64,000 nucleotides of DNA from Rostratula benghalensis (taxonomy: Eukaryota > Chordata > Aves > Charadriiformes > Rostratulidae): NCBI GenBank assembly GCA_013399305.1, contig VXAI01000028.1:6339086-6403085 (forward strand), in the 5' to 3' direction. Shown in pieces: positions 21,201-34,970 of the stretch. The position numbers and the translations under genes were made by a program. Below the pieces are notes generated by a model. The model was given only the letters and a program-made list of their open reading frames with translations. It was not told where the DNA came from and ran no database searches. Numbering within the stretch: position 1 is the first letter of the stretch; every line of letters begins with the position of its first letter.

Positions 21201-23473
21201 ATTGCAGTGTGACAATTATGAGGTTTCCCCTCATAAGCCAGCTTTCTTGGTTTCTTTGTCCACTTGCAGCCACAACCTTGTCCATTTCCTCCGAAATCAG
21301 CTGCTTTGAATTTTGCTCCTTTTTCAGGTTTTTTGTTTTTTTTTTTAATAAACAAGATGAAGATACATATAGCCTTCCATTCCCCTTTGATAGCCTAGGG
21401 AACAAACATACAACAGGCACTGCATGCAGTTTTTGGCAGTCTTCTGGGAGGTGGGAATGGCACCTTGCATCACTTCATTGAGGTTGTTATGATGCACTCA
21501 GAACTATTGCTACGCTGTCTGTACTAGGAAAAAAACATTAATCTTCAACCACTAACAGGAATTATGGTAATCCTAAATATTTCTGTGAGCTTTTGTTTTA
21601 AAGACTACATTTATACCTCTCTTATATTTGATGCCACCATTAAAATTCTTCTCCGATAATGTTTTAAAAAAACATCTAAGTGAATCTCCTAAATACTAGT
21701 TTTTAAGGACTTTTTGCATACTGAGATCTAAATCAAGGAAAGGCTGTTGACATCTTGTCATATCCCACAGCAGTTTCTTCATTGAAGCACTGCTGAGCCT
21801 CACAGAACCATCCTCAGTCCCCTTACCATGTGAAGAAATTGTTTTGTTCAAGGTATAGATTGTTCTTTATCCTCTGAGAAAGAGGGAAAGTCTGGTGGGT
21901 GATAGAGAAATCCATTTGGGATCCATTTGGGCAGCCTTTCTTAAACCAATGAACTTGCCCGTGCTCGTCCTGTGCAGCACCACCACTCCTGGCCCTTTGG
22001 AGGGAGTGTGGTGCTGACAAGGGTTATACCTATGGGAGCTAGGACCTCCAGAGCAAAGGAGGAAGCTGTTCAGACATAAACCAACAGATGATAGAACTGG
22101 GTATTAGCCTCACTATTCAGTTCCTTTTTTTCTGTAAAAGGGAATTAAGAGAGGGGTGGATGCTTCATTGGTTGGTCAGAGCAGCTAGGGATGTTGCTGG
22201 GTAAGGTGGAGGAGACTGGTAAATCCTGATGAGCCTTGCAAAGCTTGAGTGAAGCCTTAAATGTTCATCTTGATTCTATTATCCTGAATGCATAGATTTT
22301 TTTTCCACTTCCATTTAGTTAGTCCAAAATCTCCTCTCCACCTATATAACTAATTGAGATTAAAGAAATGAAGGGCTATTTGCATTTGATTTAGCAACAC
22401 AAGAAATTATTGGAGGATGAAAAGCCAGCTGTTTTTTTTTTTTAGAATATGCGTCATCTTATTAAATCATTCTTTGCAATGATCTGCATTTGTTGTGTCA
22501 CGTTTTTAAATGGTACTTTTGATGAGGTTTCTATCTGAGAGTTGGTGGTCATATATCAAAATACTTTTCTATTTCATTTGTAGTTGTTTGAGATTCTGCA
22601 CACATGAGCAACATTATTTGTGTTGCTCTTGTTGCATGTCAGTTAAATTGAAATTATTTTCTCAACAGTCTGTAGATGCTGGGGAGCTAAAGTGAATGAG
22701 GGAAAAATCAGTGAAGTCATTTTACAGATTGCTCACATCCTGTTTTTAGAAAGCTCCAATTTAAAATTCAGTAAAGGATAGCTTATACTTACAGATATTC
22801 ATATATGTGCTTAATCCTAGGTTAGGTTGTATTCAGACTAAAAAAATCAAGATTAATGCTGTATACCAGCTACAATGACTGAAAGAACTGTGTCTTTACC
22901 TACCCTTACTGTTTAAAATGTGCAAGGTTAATAGCAGTTAAGTTCTCATTTAGCACTTTGCGGGGGGATGGGGGGGAAGTGTTTGTAAGGGAGAGAGCAA
23001 TTATTAAGCCTGGTTCAGAGGAAGATGCAATAAAAGGGAAACACAGAAGGAAGATTGTAGAGTCAGTGAAATGCAAGGAAGTGAAACTGAAGACAATACA
23101 AGGAGACCAGCAGAGAGGAAAAATAATAAATTCTTCTGAATTAGCAGGTACCATGAAGAACCATGCTCCCTCCCTTTGCTTTTATTGTTCATTAATAATT
23201 AGTTTGGTTTATTTATTTCCCAAACAGGCTTGAAGTTGTGCTTTGCAAAGCCCATAGCAATTGCATCTGGAGCAGAAACACTGCACTGTAGCAAACAGTT
23301 GCACTGTGCATTGCACTGTTCTGTAGAAAAACAGATTTATCTTGGTGTTGTCAGAGTCCTATGAACATACCTAGAGAAGACAGGATTTCTTCCATAGTAG
23401 TTCCAGAGTTGGCTGGTTTGTTTCTCATCTAAGCTATAATTTGAATTATGAATTAACACATTATTGGGAGGGC

Positions 23474-23514
23474 TGTTTTTTGTTGGGGTTTTTTTGTTTT
23501 TTTGGTTTTTTTTT
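23474..23514. repeat. T-rich low-complexity tract
   Basis: T runs of up to 9 are interspersed with G runs. Confidence 0.8.
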
Positions 23515-24875
23515 ACTTAGTACAAAATAATTGCAGTTAAATGAAGGGGAAATAATGCCAATTTTTTGTTGATTTTATGCTTTTCTGGGATCACATCGGT
23601 CAGACTATTAAGATATACTGGTAAGTAATTGTGCTGTGGGAGATTCTGAGCTTATTAGGCAGCCGAAGTGGGCCCTCTAGTGCTGGCAATAGAGAGGCGA
23701 GGATGTTTTGATCCTGCAAAGAATCGCTGCATCACAACGGAGTCACAGAATCACAAACACCTCTTGCCACACTAGTAGTGCCACAAAATCCAAATAATAT
23801 TTTAAGTAAGACTCAGCAAAAAGTCCTAGATGTCCCGGGCTTTATTAAAACTCTTGAGTTGTTCAGACTCTTTTGTTTAACTGTATGTACCAGTATTCCC
23901 ATGCAGCATTATTCCCTCTTAAATATGAGATTAATAGTATTATGATTTCCAAGAAAGAACAGCATTAGTGTTAGAAGGCCTGTGTATAGAAGACTGATTT
24001 TATAATTATATGACTGAAAATGGGAAATTTTTATGATACAGGAGAATTGAAAGTACACTTGGTTGTAGGGTGCTGAAATTTGCTTACTTATTTTTAAAAG
24101 TATTCAACAAGAAGTTTAACAATATGTACCCTAGTGTAGAGTGAAATATTTTCTTTCCAGTTTTTGGGGTTTTTTTTTTTAATCTAAAGCTAGACTTCAG
24201 GCTTGTCTTGCCTAACAACTGTTCTTAAGTGTTGGTAGCTGTGATAGTTGGGCAATGTTTTTCATGTGGGAACTGATGTTGTGCACTTATGCTACGAGTT
24301 GTGGTTTTCAACATGCAGTCCATGCCCTACCTGCATGATTTGTAGATACCAGTCATACTTTTGCTCTATTTTGTTACATTGCAAGGGTTTCCAGTGCCTT
24401 TTGTCCTTATTTTGTTTGGCTTCAGCGCTGGGGATACAGCTAAGCTTCATGCAGTTGCTGTTGTCGCTTGACTGCCTTTATGGACTCCTTTGGGAGAAGT
24501 TTTACTGTATTTATTTGCCAAATAAAATATCACTGTGAATGTGTGAGCATAGCATTTTGTGTTCACCACTTGAGAGGTATTGGGTACAGTGCCTTTGATT
24601 TTTGTAATCTCTGCTTTTAAAAACTTTTTTGTTGAAGTTACTGGTTTCCATTTTCAACAAGTAGACTACTTATATTCCTATAAACAATTTTTTAACCAAA
24701 GAAAATCCTACAGTTTCACCCACAGAATGGGGGATTGCAGCTGGATTGCCTGGCAACAGCAAAAAGAAAGGCAAGTGCTTTGAATAGAAGGGCTGTGATA
24801 CCTGCTGTGTGGTTGTACCATCTTTTCCTACTTTCTTAATTTGAAAATGGTTTGTTTGCACCTTCTCTCTTTCTT

Positions 24876-25362
24876 CACAGAATTGCCATGTTGGAACGGA
24901 CCTATGAGATCACCAAGTTCAACCATGCACACGCAAAATCCCCCTACAATTTCGGCCACTGGAGCATGCCCTGAAGTGCACATCTACATGTTTCTTAAAT
25001 ACCTCCAGGTTTGATGACTCAACCATCTCCCTGGGCAGGCTGTGCCAGTGCCTGACCACTCTTTCAGTAAAGTAATTCCTCCTAATATCTAATCTAAACT
25101 TCCTCTGCTGCAACTTCAGACCATTTCCTCTGGTCCTGGCATTATTTACTTGGGAGAAGAGGCCAACACCCACTTCTCTACAACACTTCTCAGGTTGTTG
25201 TAGAGGGCAATGAGGTCTCCTCTCAGCCTCTTCTTCTCCAAAACTAGACATGCCCCGTTCTATCAGCCTTTCCTTATATGACTTGTTCTCTAGATCCCTC
25301 ACCGGGTTGGTAGCTCTCCTCTGGACATGCTCCAGCACTTCAATGTCCTTCTTCTTCCTCCC
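24876..25362 (-). mobile_element. CR1 LINE 3' end with ORF2 C-terminal remnant
   Basis: The minus strand encodes EVLEHVQRRATNPVRDLENK, then KERLIERG, GVGLFSQVNNARTRGNGLKL, RKFRLDIRRNYFTERVVRHW and LPREMVESSNLEVFKKH: the C-terminal end of the CR1 reverse transcriptase ORF. The CR1 3' UTR follows towards 24876 (the reverse of ggttgaacttggtgatctc). One frame is open across this part, but the element is heavily 5'-truncated and dead. Confidence 0.92.
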
Positions 25363-28300
25363 CCTCCAATTTCTTAAGGTTACCACCACCAGGGAAAAGC
25401 AGTGAAAGGGGTAAAGCAAAAGGGCAGGAGTTTGGGGAGTTTCTGGCTCTGACTTTAGCACCTGGGAAGGAGAAGAAAGAGGCTGGACTCTATCTCTCAC
25501 TCCTGTGTAGAAGTGTGCCTGGTTTTGTATGGAGAGAGGGTTCCTGGGGCTGTGGGCCAGACCTATGCTTTGTTACTGCCTGCTCCCATCCTGGTGATTT
25601 AACAAGGTTTTGCTGTCTGTTGGCTTTGACACGAGTAATTAGGGAGTTTCTAGAATGCTGGGCTGATTTTCAGGGAAGATCTTGTTTTGCTCAGTCTAAT
25701 TCATCACTTGTCAGTAGTGCACTAAATAGAAGAGGCCTTATAACAAACTCAAGTTCATCCCTCCAGTGACTCAGCTAAAATTGGTAATTTTATCTGGGGG
25801 AAGAACTTTCTTTTGCAGCTGCAGAGTATCTAATGTGGTATTGGAAGAGCTGCTTTGTCTTGTACCCCTACAGACATTTTCCATGTAACGGTGCAAGCTG
25901 CTGCCCTTCATTGTTGAATTACCTCAGCCACATGCCTACAAGGCTTTGCTGAAATGGAGTGATTTATTTTGGACTTAACGTTCTATTTATCACCTGGGTT
26001 TAAAAGCAAGCAATGTCAGCAGATGTGAATAAAGCTCCATAGATATTTGAATATGAAAGCAGTGTTCGGCAGCCTGACTTTTTACACAGTTTAAATGGTC
26101 CTCATAAGCAAAATTATGAAACTGAAGAGATGAGGTGAAACTTGCTGTTGCTTAGTTTTGAGCTTTTTTTTCCTGAGCTTTCCGTTGTGTGTAGGGGAAG
26201 AAAGGACTCCTGCCTCCAAGGCTGTCAAGGACTGTTAGACAAGGCAATGCCAAATAAGTCAGCAGTGTGGATCTGAGTGGGTGGCTAGTTCCTTTCCATC
26301 CAGTGCTGATGGGTCTTGACAGCTCATACAGTCTTATGTAAACAAATCTGACAATTAAAATGTGCTTATGGATCTAGTTGAAAGAAATGCAGTGTAGCTT
26401 TTCTGAAGTTTAGGCTTTCTGAAGTCTGAATCAACAGTTTCCTTACATGAATCCATTTCCTGGAAATGGGTCTGTGCTCTCCACTTTCTAATCGAGAAAC
26501 TAAAGCGGTAATTAGAGAATTCTTACTGGCCTGACAACTTGGTAATGGGCCACTTCTTTTTATTTCAGGATTGATTTTATTTTTTCTTTTTCTCTCACCT
26601 AAGCACTCATTTTTAAGGTGTAGGAGTGACTGCAGATGCCAACTGAGCAGCATTGTTGTTGAACAGTTGGGAAGGGAGAAAGAGGAGAGTTACTTTGTGA
26701 ATGGTGCCTAAAATTGGGCATAATGTATAGTATTCAGTTGACCAGAGAAGATGAGATTATGCTACAGAGTATCAGCACCCTTCAGAGGAGGTGCAAGATT
26801 CCTTGTCCCTACTTATAGTTTACAGCTGTAAACAGAAGGCAAAGCAAGGCATGGCAAAATGCAGTACATACCACTTAAGTAGTTTGGGAACAGGCTGAGC
26901 ACTGAGACCAGGTCACTCAGTCACTGTAACATCTCATACAAATGGATACTTGAGGCTTGAAGGTTCATCAAGTAAACAGTGTATCTATGAATTGGAAGTA
27001 CTAAGAATAGGTGTTGACTTGGCCCTCCCCAGAATGAAACCTAGAATCTCAAGGTAGATTTCTATTTAAAATCTCTCAGTGGACCTTGGGGAAACAAAAG
27101 CAGATCAACCAATATTGACGTAAAAAAGTGTGTAAATTTGATTTGATTAGATTTTGCATATCAGACAGCTTGGCTTTGCTGCATTCATATCAATGCGCAA
27201 GATGGCGATGGCAGAAGCGATTAAGCTATTTTTATTTCACAGTATTGAACTTACTATTTTGGACAAGAGACTGAAGCCTTCTGAAATGCTGATCAGCAAT
27301 GTCCATTATCACTGAATGCATTGTTTTCATACAGTTTCTAATACACCCTAGTTCTATGTCACAAATATTAGTTTGCCAGTGCTTGGATGAGATAAGAAAA
27401 TAACAATCTTAAAACAGCATTCCCCAAAACAATGTGTCTCTTTAGCACAACAGTAGCCATATTCTTGGCCTTCAGTATTCTTGCTCTTGAAGCCAAACTC
27501 TATTCAGCACCAGTCAGTATCTTGCACCTTCTGAAAGTGACTAAAACTAGGAAGGGGAGATGCATAGAAAAAAAAAAAAAGAAATTAAGTTCTCTTGCAT
27601 TTTGTTTGCCAACAGAATAACTATTGTTCCTGTGCAACGGGGGTGGGAACATCCCTACAATCTTCTCTGTATAAAATTGACCACACACTGAATTTAGTCA
27701 GAGTATTTTCCAGTACCTATACACACTAAACTTGCCTGCTAAACATGGGTAAATGAATTAAACATGTGGAGAGCATGGTGTTAATATGGTTGATACGTAT
27801 ATTATAGCTACTTAGTGCTCATGTAAAGTTTCTTCTGTTGGAACTTGGCTTGTTTCCACAGCTAACTGGTAAGTGCTAATTTGTGTATAACCAAAATATA
27901 TATCTACTTTGAAACTAGAGGCTTTAAAAGCCACACGCAAAATTATAGGGTACCTGACATAATTTTTTTCCTGTAGGCTCGTTTAGAAAACCCAGTTGGC
28001 AGTAGGAAAGCAGCTGTTACATATAGTTAAAAGATTCACTGCTATGAAACTTCTTCTTCCTGACTTGGGAGTTGATGCATATGGATTAGATGGTGGCAGA
28101 TGACTTACCTTGTGTGCTAACTCTTATTTTCTGCCTTGCTATTTGCAAAATGCAGCAGATCCAATGTCACCTGCAGATCCAAGAGTCAGGGTAGCTTTTG
28201 CTCAACAAAATTGCCAGGCCCTTATTTCTCCCCTCTTTGCTGCTCATTAGGTTTTAGGTAGATTGACTTTTCACTTGCATAGCAGTAATTTTAATTTTCA

Positions 28301-29219
28301 GCACTACATATGTATTTTAATCTTACTGGCAATTTGCAACATGCTAATTTAGAGTGGATCCTTTTCCCCTATGTACATTTTCAAGGACCCTGGAGGTCTA
28401 TTAAACGGTGTTTGTATCTGTGGGAATGCAGCTACTTCATTAGCACAAAGCATTTAGAATACAATGTGAGAGGCCAGGTATACAAGGCTTTCTTGATAGC
28501 ATTTCGGGAAGGCTGGGTTTTATTTGGAGGGCAAGAGAGAGAAAGGGATGGAACTTAAAAAATTAGTCTTCGAATGCTGAGTTTACAAACACAGCTGTAG
28601 AACATTTGTGTAGAACAAGAGTGTGTTGGATGGATGGGCTGCTGTTATAATGCATCTGTACAGTCAATGCAGTGCATCAGATGTAGACACCAGACTATTG
28701 TTTTCTGTCAGAAGGTGTGCTCACCAAACAAGCTATGTACGTCAAGGTCATCTGTACAAACAGTCTTAAGAATCGGTTACTTAGAGCAGGAGTTTTTCTA
28801 CTTGCAAAAGCACTTCTGTAATGTAAAAGGTATTATCTGTTGTGATCTGAGGGAGGTCAAAGAGAATAAAACTCAATCAAAATAAAATTAAAATGGTGGA
28901 TATCTGTAGAGCCTTATTTGAGATGGTCAGAGTGCAGTATGAGTTAAGTCAGACAAAGGTGCTGCTTCAAGTGCTGGTTGGGAATTTTCTGGTAGGAAAG
29001 AACAATAACAGTTTTCTTTCAAAGTCCTTCTATCTCAAATCTGACTGAGTTCAAGTTACCTCTGGATGCAAGTAACACCTTGTAATGCTTTTGATGACAA
29101 AAGAAATTAACAAAGCCTCAAACCCAAGTGTTCAAGACTCGTGTGGCTTGGGACTCTTGACATACTGTTTGGAAAATTTTTGCTTTGCTTGAATAAGGAT
29201 TAAAAGATATGGAGAAGAC
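25363..29219. other. Intergenic, no gene recognised
   Basis: AT-rich; a 13-base A run lies near 27569-27581. Nothing with family similarity. Confidence 0.45.
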
Positions 29220-29430
29220 AGCCTTGGTGTTTCTTTCCTCACAGAAGGAGTGATCAGGCACTGGAATAGGCTTCCCAGGGAGGTGGTTGAGTCGCCATCC
29301 CTGAACGTGTTTAAGAGTTGTTTAGATGTGGTGTTGGGGGATATGGTGTAGGGGAGAACTTCTGTAGAGTGGGGTTGATGGTTGGACTCAACGATCCCAA
29401 GGTTCTTTTCCAACCTGAATAATTCTATGA
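29220..29430 (+). mobile_element. CR1 LINE 3' terminal fragment
   Basis: It reads caggcactggaataggctt, cccagggaggtggttgagt, ggttggactcaacgatccc and ends aattctatga, the CR1 3' UTR and terminal octamer. It shares gatatggtgtagggga with the fragment at 39375, so both belong to one subfamily. Confidence 0.9.
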
Positions 29431-30152
29431 ACGGACATCAGAAACCCCCCCAAAAGTGCTTTTTGGCTTACTTCAAGCATGCCAGTATACCAGGCTTCGA
29501 CTTTCTGCTGTCATTGTTCTCAATTGAGTTAGACCATAGTGTTCAGCAAAAACATGTTTACTCTGCAAAGCTTAATTGCAAGACAGGGAAGAAACCACTG
29601 GGTGGCACACGAGACTAAACCACTCCATAGCCCAGCAAGTGTCTCTGCTGGTCTTGTGTTCTCAACAGGTATAGGGAGAGAGGTCAGATGAAATGTACCC
29701 AAGATCCTTGCTGGTATCTTCTAGTGGGTTTGTCAGGCGCTGGAAAAGCACAGGACGGAAAAGATTACTCTAGACCTAGTAATAGAGCTAAGTGTTCTGC
29801 AGACCATCTTGAATTGGTACACTAGAGTTGCATTGAGAGTCAACATAATCTAATGCACAGTTATGGGGCAGGTTTTTCAATGACATCTGTGTCCAAAAGC
29901 AGCATATGTGTTTAACCATTGTCCTTTTTTCTATTTATTTCTTATAAAAGAGTTGAAAGACTGGTTACTTTAAAGAAGGTCAAATGGGGGAAATACCTCT
30001 GATGATTTTCCCTTCTCTAGTGTACTGAACACTTAAATATGGGTATTTTTCTTCATTAAGATAACAGCATATTCCCATTTTTCTGCATGTGAGGGGATGG
30101 TATCTTATACTCTGAACTCTATTGCCTCTCACCTCACTTACATTTGACGAGG
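29431..30152. other. Intergenic, no gene recognised
   Basis: No known repeat or coding sequence seen. Confidence 0.45.
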
Positions 30153-30805
30153 TGCTATGGTTTGAGAAAACCCATAACAATTTATTGTCATTTAGACAAT
30201 TATCCTCTCACCCAATGACCCCTCCTCACCTGAGAAGGGGAATTGGGAAAAAAAAAAAAGGAAACATGGGGATTAAAATATAAATAAATTTAATAGGATA
30301 CGACTGAATAATTAACAGTAATAATAAAGAACCAGTACTGATCCTGATACCAATATAAAATATACGAGGATTATACTCAGCTAATTATATCAGTAGGAAG
30401 CTGTGCACTCCCCAAGGGGACAGCAAATGTTGGACACTGCTAGTGCTGCAGCTTTGGGAGGAAGGAGAGGGCTCAGGGGTCTGATGCTGGGGTAAGGAAT
30501 TCTCTGGACCATCACCATCAAGGGAAAGAGAGAACTACGCAGCAAACTTTCTAATTTATATTGGATGTGATGTTCATGGTATGAAATAATCCTGTTGGCC
30601 AGCTTGTGTCAAATGCCCAGGCCTTGCTTTTTCTCATTCCCACACCTGGCAAGGCCTGAAAACACTGAGAAAACACCTGAATCCCCCATAGCATAGCTGG
30701 CTATAAAATAAATATTTCATGAACTGAGACACTAGAGTCTTCCAAAAATGCAGTTCTCCTAAGCATTACAAGAGAAGTTAATCCCCTGTCTCTCAATGCA
30801 GGACA
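30153..30805 (-). mobile_element. Solo LTR, ERVL-like
   Basis: The plus strand begins TGCTATGGTTTGAGAAAACC and ends CTCAATGCAGGACA. On the minus strand TATAAA (30555-30560) precedes ATTAAA (30289-30294) by about 265 bp, as in the LTR at 56337. The right half matches 13130-13483. The exact right end (30800, 30805 or 30826) is uncertain and I see no clear target duplication. Confidence 0.8.
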
Positions 30806-31677
30806 CAGAGTTAAGTGGGCACTACAGGCTTATAGCTTTAAAAAAAGTAAAAAAAATAATTTTCCAAGTTGCAGTGGGGTTTCCTCTGGAGCAACTCTGC
30901 ATTCACCTCGTGCTTAGTTTGCTGTATTGGTTTCAATTAGGTTTTTTTGTGATTTATAGTAAGTGATATTTGTGCTGCAGTTAACTCTGCAGTTCATTAA
31001 TTGAGTTTTCTGCATCAGTCTAGTGCCAGCAAATTCCTAGCTAGCAGCTCAGTTGCCTTCCACGAAGCAGGGAGATAAGATGAGGTGTGTGGCTGCAGCC
31101 CTGGGGGGGACCTGGATGAGGGTCACACGGTGGTTGAGGAGTGATGTAGTCCCCTCTCTTGCTCCCTCAGGGCTAGGCTGGAACGCTTGGCGTACCAGTC
31201 TTGAGTTGTGTTAAAACTGCCCTTTTAACTTAAAATGAACCTCTTCAGCACATCCTTTGTGAACATTTACTTGTCAGCATTAAACACATCCCCACCCCTC
31301 CCCCAAACAGCATCTGGTACAGGAACAGCAGAGAATTTGTTATAATGTCAGTAATAAAGTTGTTATTCTCTTCCTAGTATCAACAAATAATCTGATTTCC
31401 CACTACATTGATGAATATTGTTAATTGGCTAAAACTGAAGTATGTGGACTATGTGTCTTGTTAACAACAGCTGCCTGGAGGCTTGAAGCTTTGCAGGTTT
31501 AGGAGGAATAACACCTTTTCTAAGGCCTCACAGATTCCTAGATGACAGCATACAGAAATCAAATAGCAGGGGAAACATAGGCAGCAGTAGTCACTGAAGA
31601 AGGAGGGTGTTAAAAAAGAATTGTTTACTTTGTATTTCGAAGCTATTTCCAGTGTAAATGACTTTTCTAGAGCAAGT

Positions 31678-31705
31678 GGGGGAAAGCGGGGGTGGGGGGT
31701 GGGGG
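31678..31705 (+). repeat. G-quadruplex motif
   Basis: G runs of 5, 5, 6 and 5 have loops AAAGC, T and T. Confidence 0.75.
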
Positions 31706-34700
31706 TTGCGTGTCAATGAGGCTATGTTCTCCTTTGCAGATAGAGTCTGGGACATGCATACTTTATTCTTGTTCTGAAAATGTAATTTGTGGCTGAGACT
31801 GTTCTCTGATTCATAAAGAGCATGGAAATCATTCACCTAGGGCCTGAATGCTCTGCCATGTGATTCCTTTCATGTTTAGAGTAAAGCTTATCTGCCATGT
31901 GCTAACCCTTCTTTTCTCCATGCTGCAAATTAAAGTAATTAGCAAACAAAGGCCAGCTTGTAGACTTTCCATTGAAGCTGCAAAAAGTACAAACAAAAAA
32001 AGAAGCATCAAGGCACTTTTTCTTTCCTATTTAAACATTACAAATGTCATTGATCATTTTACAGAATTAATCTTGGAAGGTTAAAAAAAACATAGGAGAA
32101 AAAGTGTGGAAGGGTAGGCAGTGAAAAGCCATTAGGGTGAATGTTAACGCAAGTACTCTGGTTGTCACTGGTAGTGACTGAAGCAAACAAGATACTTTGC
32201 TGTAGCTTGGCTGAAGAATATTTCTATAATACAGAGAAATGAAGTGTGTAACATAGTAAATGCACTCTGAAGAGCCATTTCCTGGAAGCCATTTTCATTT
32301 CTATCATAGCCCATCGTTCAACAAAGCATGACTACCCCTTTCTGTGCTTTTATACTGGGACTTCCCATTCTTTCCTGTGAGCTACAGCAATGTGGAGTTC
32401 CTGTTGGAAGAGGAAACTTTCCAGGAAGATGTAGATGCTAAAGAAAGTCTTTGCTTGTGCTGAATTTTGCTTGAAATAGCAGCCCAGAAAATAGATTGTG
32501 ATTTGCTCCTCCAGTAATGATTTAGGTTCACATTTGTCTGGGAGAGCAACTTGGTGACTGAATTTTTTCTCATTAGGAATTGAGGGATTTGTGGACATTT
32601 TTTGTGACAGATCAAAACCTGACAGATTGTTTAAAAATACTTCTCTTTTGCAGTAACTTATTTTTCTTGCTTTACTGCATTATGGGCAGATGCACCACTG
32701 TCTTTTATTTTCTATAATTTTTTTACTTACTTTCTTTTAATGCCTCTTGTTCTTGATCGGTTTTAAAGGCTCTGATGCTCAGCTACGCAGAGCTTCTGCA
32801 TCATGTTACAAAGAGCAGATACTGCAAAACATTTGAGTTCCCTTTCTACCAGGAGCTGTCTAGATATTCAGGCACCTTAAATAAGTAAGAAAGAGCTGCA
32901 TTATGTCCGTGTTGGCCAGAGCAGGTTGTAGGAAACAGCCCATGTGAACAGGGTGTGCTGACCCCATGTGCTGTTACACTCCTCTTTTGAATTCTCCTGT
33001 GTTGTGCTGTAGAGATGGATCTGTGCATGAAGGCGCTCTGATTTGGCTCATGACAGTCTGACTCACAAGCCCCAGAAACTAGGATAAACGGCAAGATTCA
33101 CAAATGTAAATTAATCAGTGGGTCTAAAGTATAGGCTTCTCTCAAGGTGGTGCATGTTGCCATTTCCTTCTGTGGAAACAGTGCTGACCAAGCTCTGGAA
33201 AGCTGGGGCATGGGGAGAATACAGTACTGCTGCTTTCTCCGTGAATAAAACATGTTTTTATGCCTCAGATGGGGTTGAACTTGTTTTTACAGGTCAGACT
33301 CTTACAAATGTTGCAAACAAGGAAATCTGTGCACAATTTCTGTATAACTACGTAAATAACCTAATTACCAGTCCAGATTTTCCCACTTTTCTTTTGGCAT
33401 TAAAGGCAGTTATGAAATACAACTATTTTCCAGTGAATAAAAGTTCTTATTATATTTGTACTTGATGTTAAATGAGTCATGCAGTCAGGCAGTGGATAAA
33501 AAAGTTTGAGAGAAGGAGGCAAAACTATTTCTCTATGGTGTCATCCCTATCTTTGTTGTATGAGTCATGACACAAAAAACCCCATGAAACTGACTCCAGC
33601 TCTGCAGCAGGGGTTCTTCATAGGCAATAAAGATGTAGAAAACAATACTACCCCACCGAGTTAAAATCCAAATATTGCTGTGAGTGCAAACATTTTAAAA
33701 TCATCTTTCCTGAGCTTCAGTTCAAACAATCTGTACTATAGCAACGATTTTTCAAACTTTTTTGCTGATGACATTTAAAGGATTGGATTTACCTGGTCTC
33801 TTGTTCGGTGGTGCTTGGTTTTTTGGTTACTGAGTTATTACTATTGGATGGGAGATACTGAAAAGAAAGTATTGAGATTAAACAAAAGTGACAGTCAAAA
33901 TATTCTTCAGGTAGTTTAAACCACTTCATCTCCTACTCTTTAAGGATTGTTTCAGAAACAAGGTACTTTCCTTCTCTAATCATTACAGCTGCTCAGCAAA
34001 AGCTGCAGTGCTTAGGAGGCCAGTATGCAACAGGACAGCAAGAATCTGTAGAGGTTAAGAAGAGTTAGAATGATAACCCTGGAAAAGGAAGACATGTAAT
34101 TAAAACTGTTACAGGTAAAGTCAAAATGAAACTGTGGTAACTGTGGTACCCAAGGTGTCTCAGTCTGATCTTGCAGAGAGGCTGTTAAGTTCTGACGTTA
34201 ATCCTACTGTCCATTCTCTCATCAGCTCTCCTGAGGCTGTCTGTGGGAAAATGGTGTCTTCCCGTGCACTCATCTTCCCCTCTTCCTCTTCACTGCGCAC
34301 CTTCTGAATACCCTTGTCAGCGTGGAGTGTGCCACAAGAATGGCTATGCATTGGGATGTTGTTGCAGCCCAGGAAGCAGAATGCCGTTCCTGCTACCTGG
34401 TCCCAGATCACCCTTAGTCCCAAAGGGAAACGTGAGAGCAAATCTGGTTTTGTTTTCCTGTCTTTTAGCCTAGTAAATGCGATGGCCATACTTGGGTTTC
34501 ATAAAGGAAGACTGCACTAGTACCACTTGAACTGCCAGCTCTGACATGTTTCTCTTTTTGTCTGTATCATTCTGCTGTTAAGGAAGTGTGAGGACATCCT
34601 TCAAACAGGGGAAAAAAAAAAAAAATCACACTAGGTGGTGTGTTAACAAAAGGATGGTTCTGTTTCGATGTGTATTTCCTGACGTAACCAGATGTTCTCT

Positions 34701-34955
34701 GAAATTCTGGTGTATATTCAGATCATCTTCTGCCTGGCGTTTCTTGTGACCCAAACCTTAATTAAGATGTTTGTTTTAGCATCTAAATCTTTAGAAATGT
34801 TAATTTCCCTTGGGCATGGTTTGTTGAAGCCATCTCCTGTCTAGATGGTAAACAGAAGCGTTAATGAAGTGTTAATGATTGCTCTACTATTTCACTTGGC
34901 AATAAACAAATGGCTAATTTTGAAATAAAGGCTGCCTTTCCCTGAAGCAGAGTGT

Positions 34956-34970
34956 GGGAGGGTGGGAGGG
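34956..34970 (+). repeat. Compact G-quadruplex motif with one-base loops
   Basis: The sequence is GGGAGGGTGGGAGGG. All three loops are one base, the class that folds as a very stable parallel G4 and resembles the MYC promoter element. Confidence 0.8.

Larger units (their letters stand above)
16516..24875. other. Intergenic, no gene recognised
   Basis: About 8.3 kb of mostly unique-looking sequence. It contains the 20-bp tandem repeat at 18211 and a T/G-rich tract near 23474. No exon with splice sites and family similarity was found on either strand. Confidence 0.45.

Noticed and set aside
33118..33465. 115-codon plus-strand frame
   Set aside because: No family similarity, no splice or promoter context, and AT-rich codon use like the surrounding DNA.
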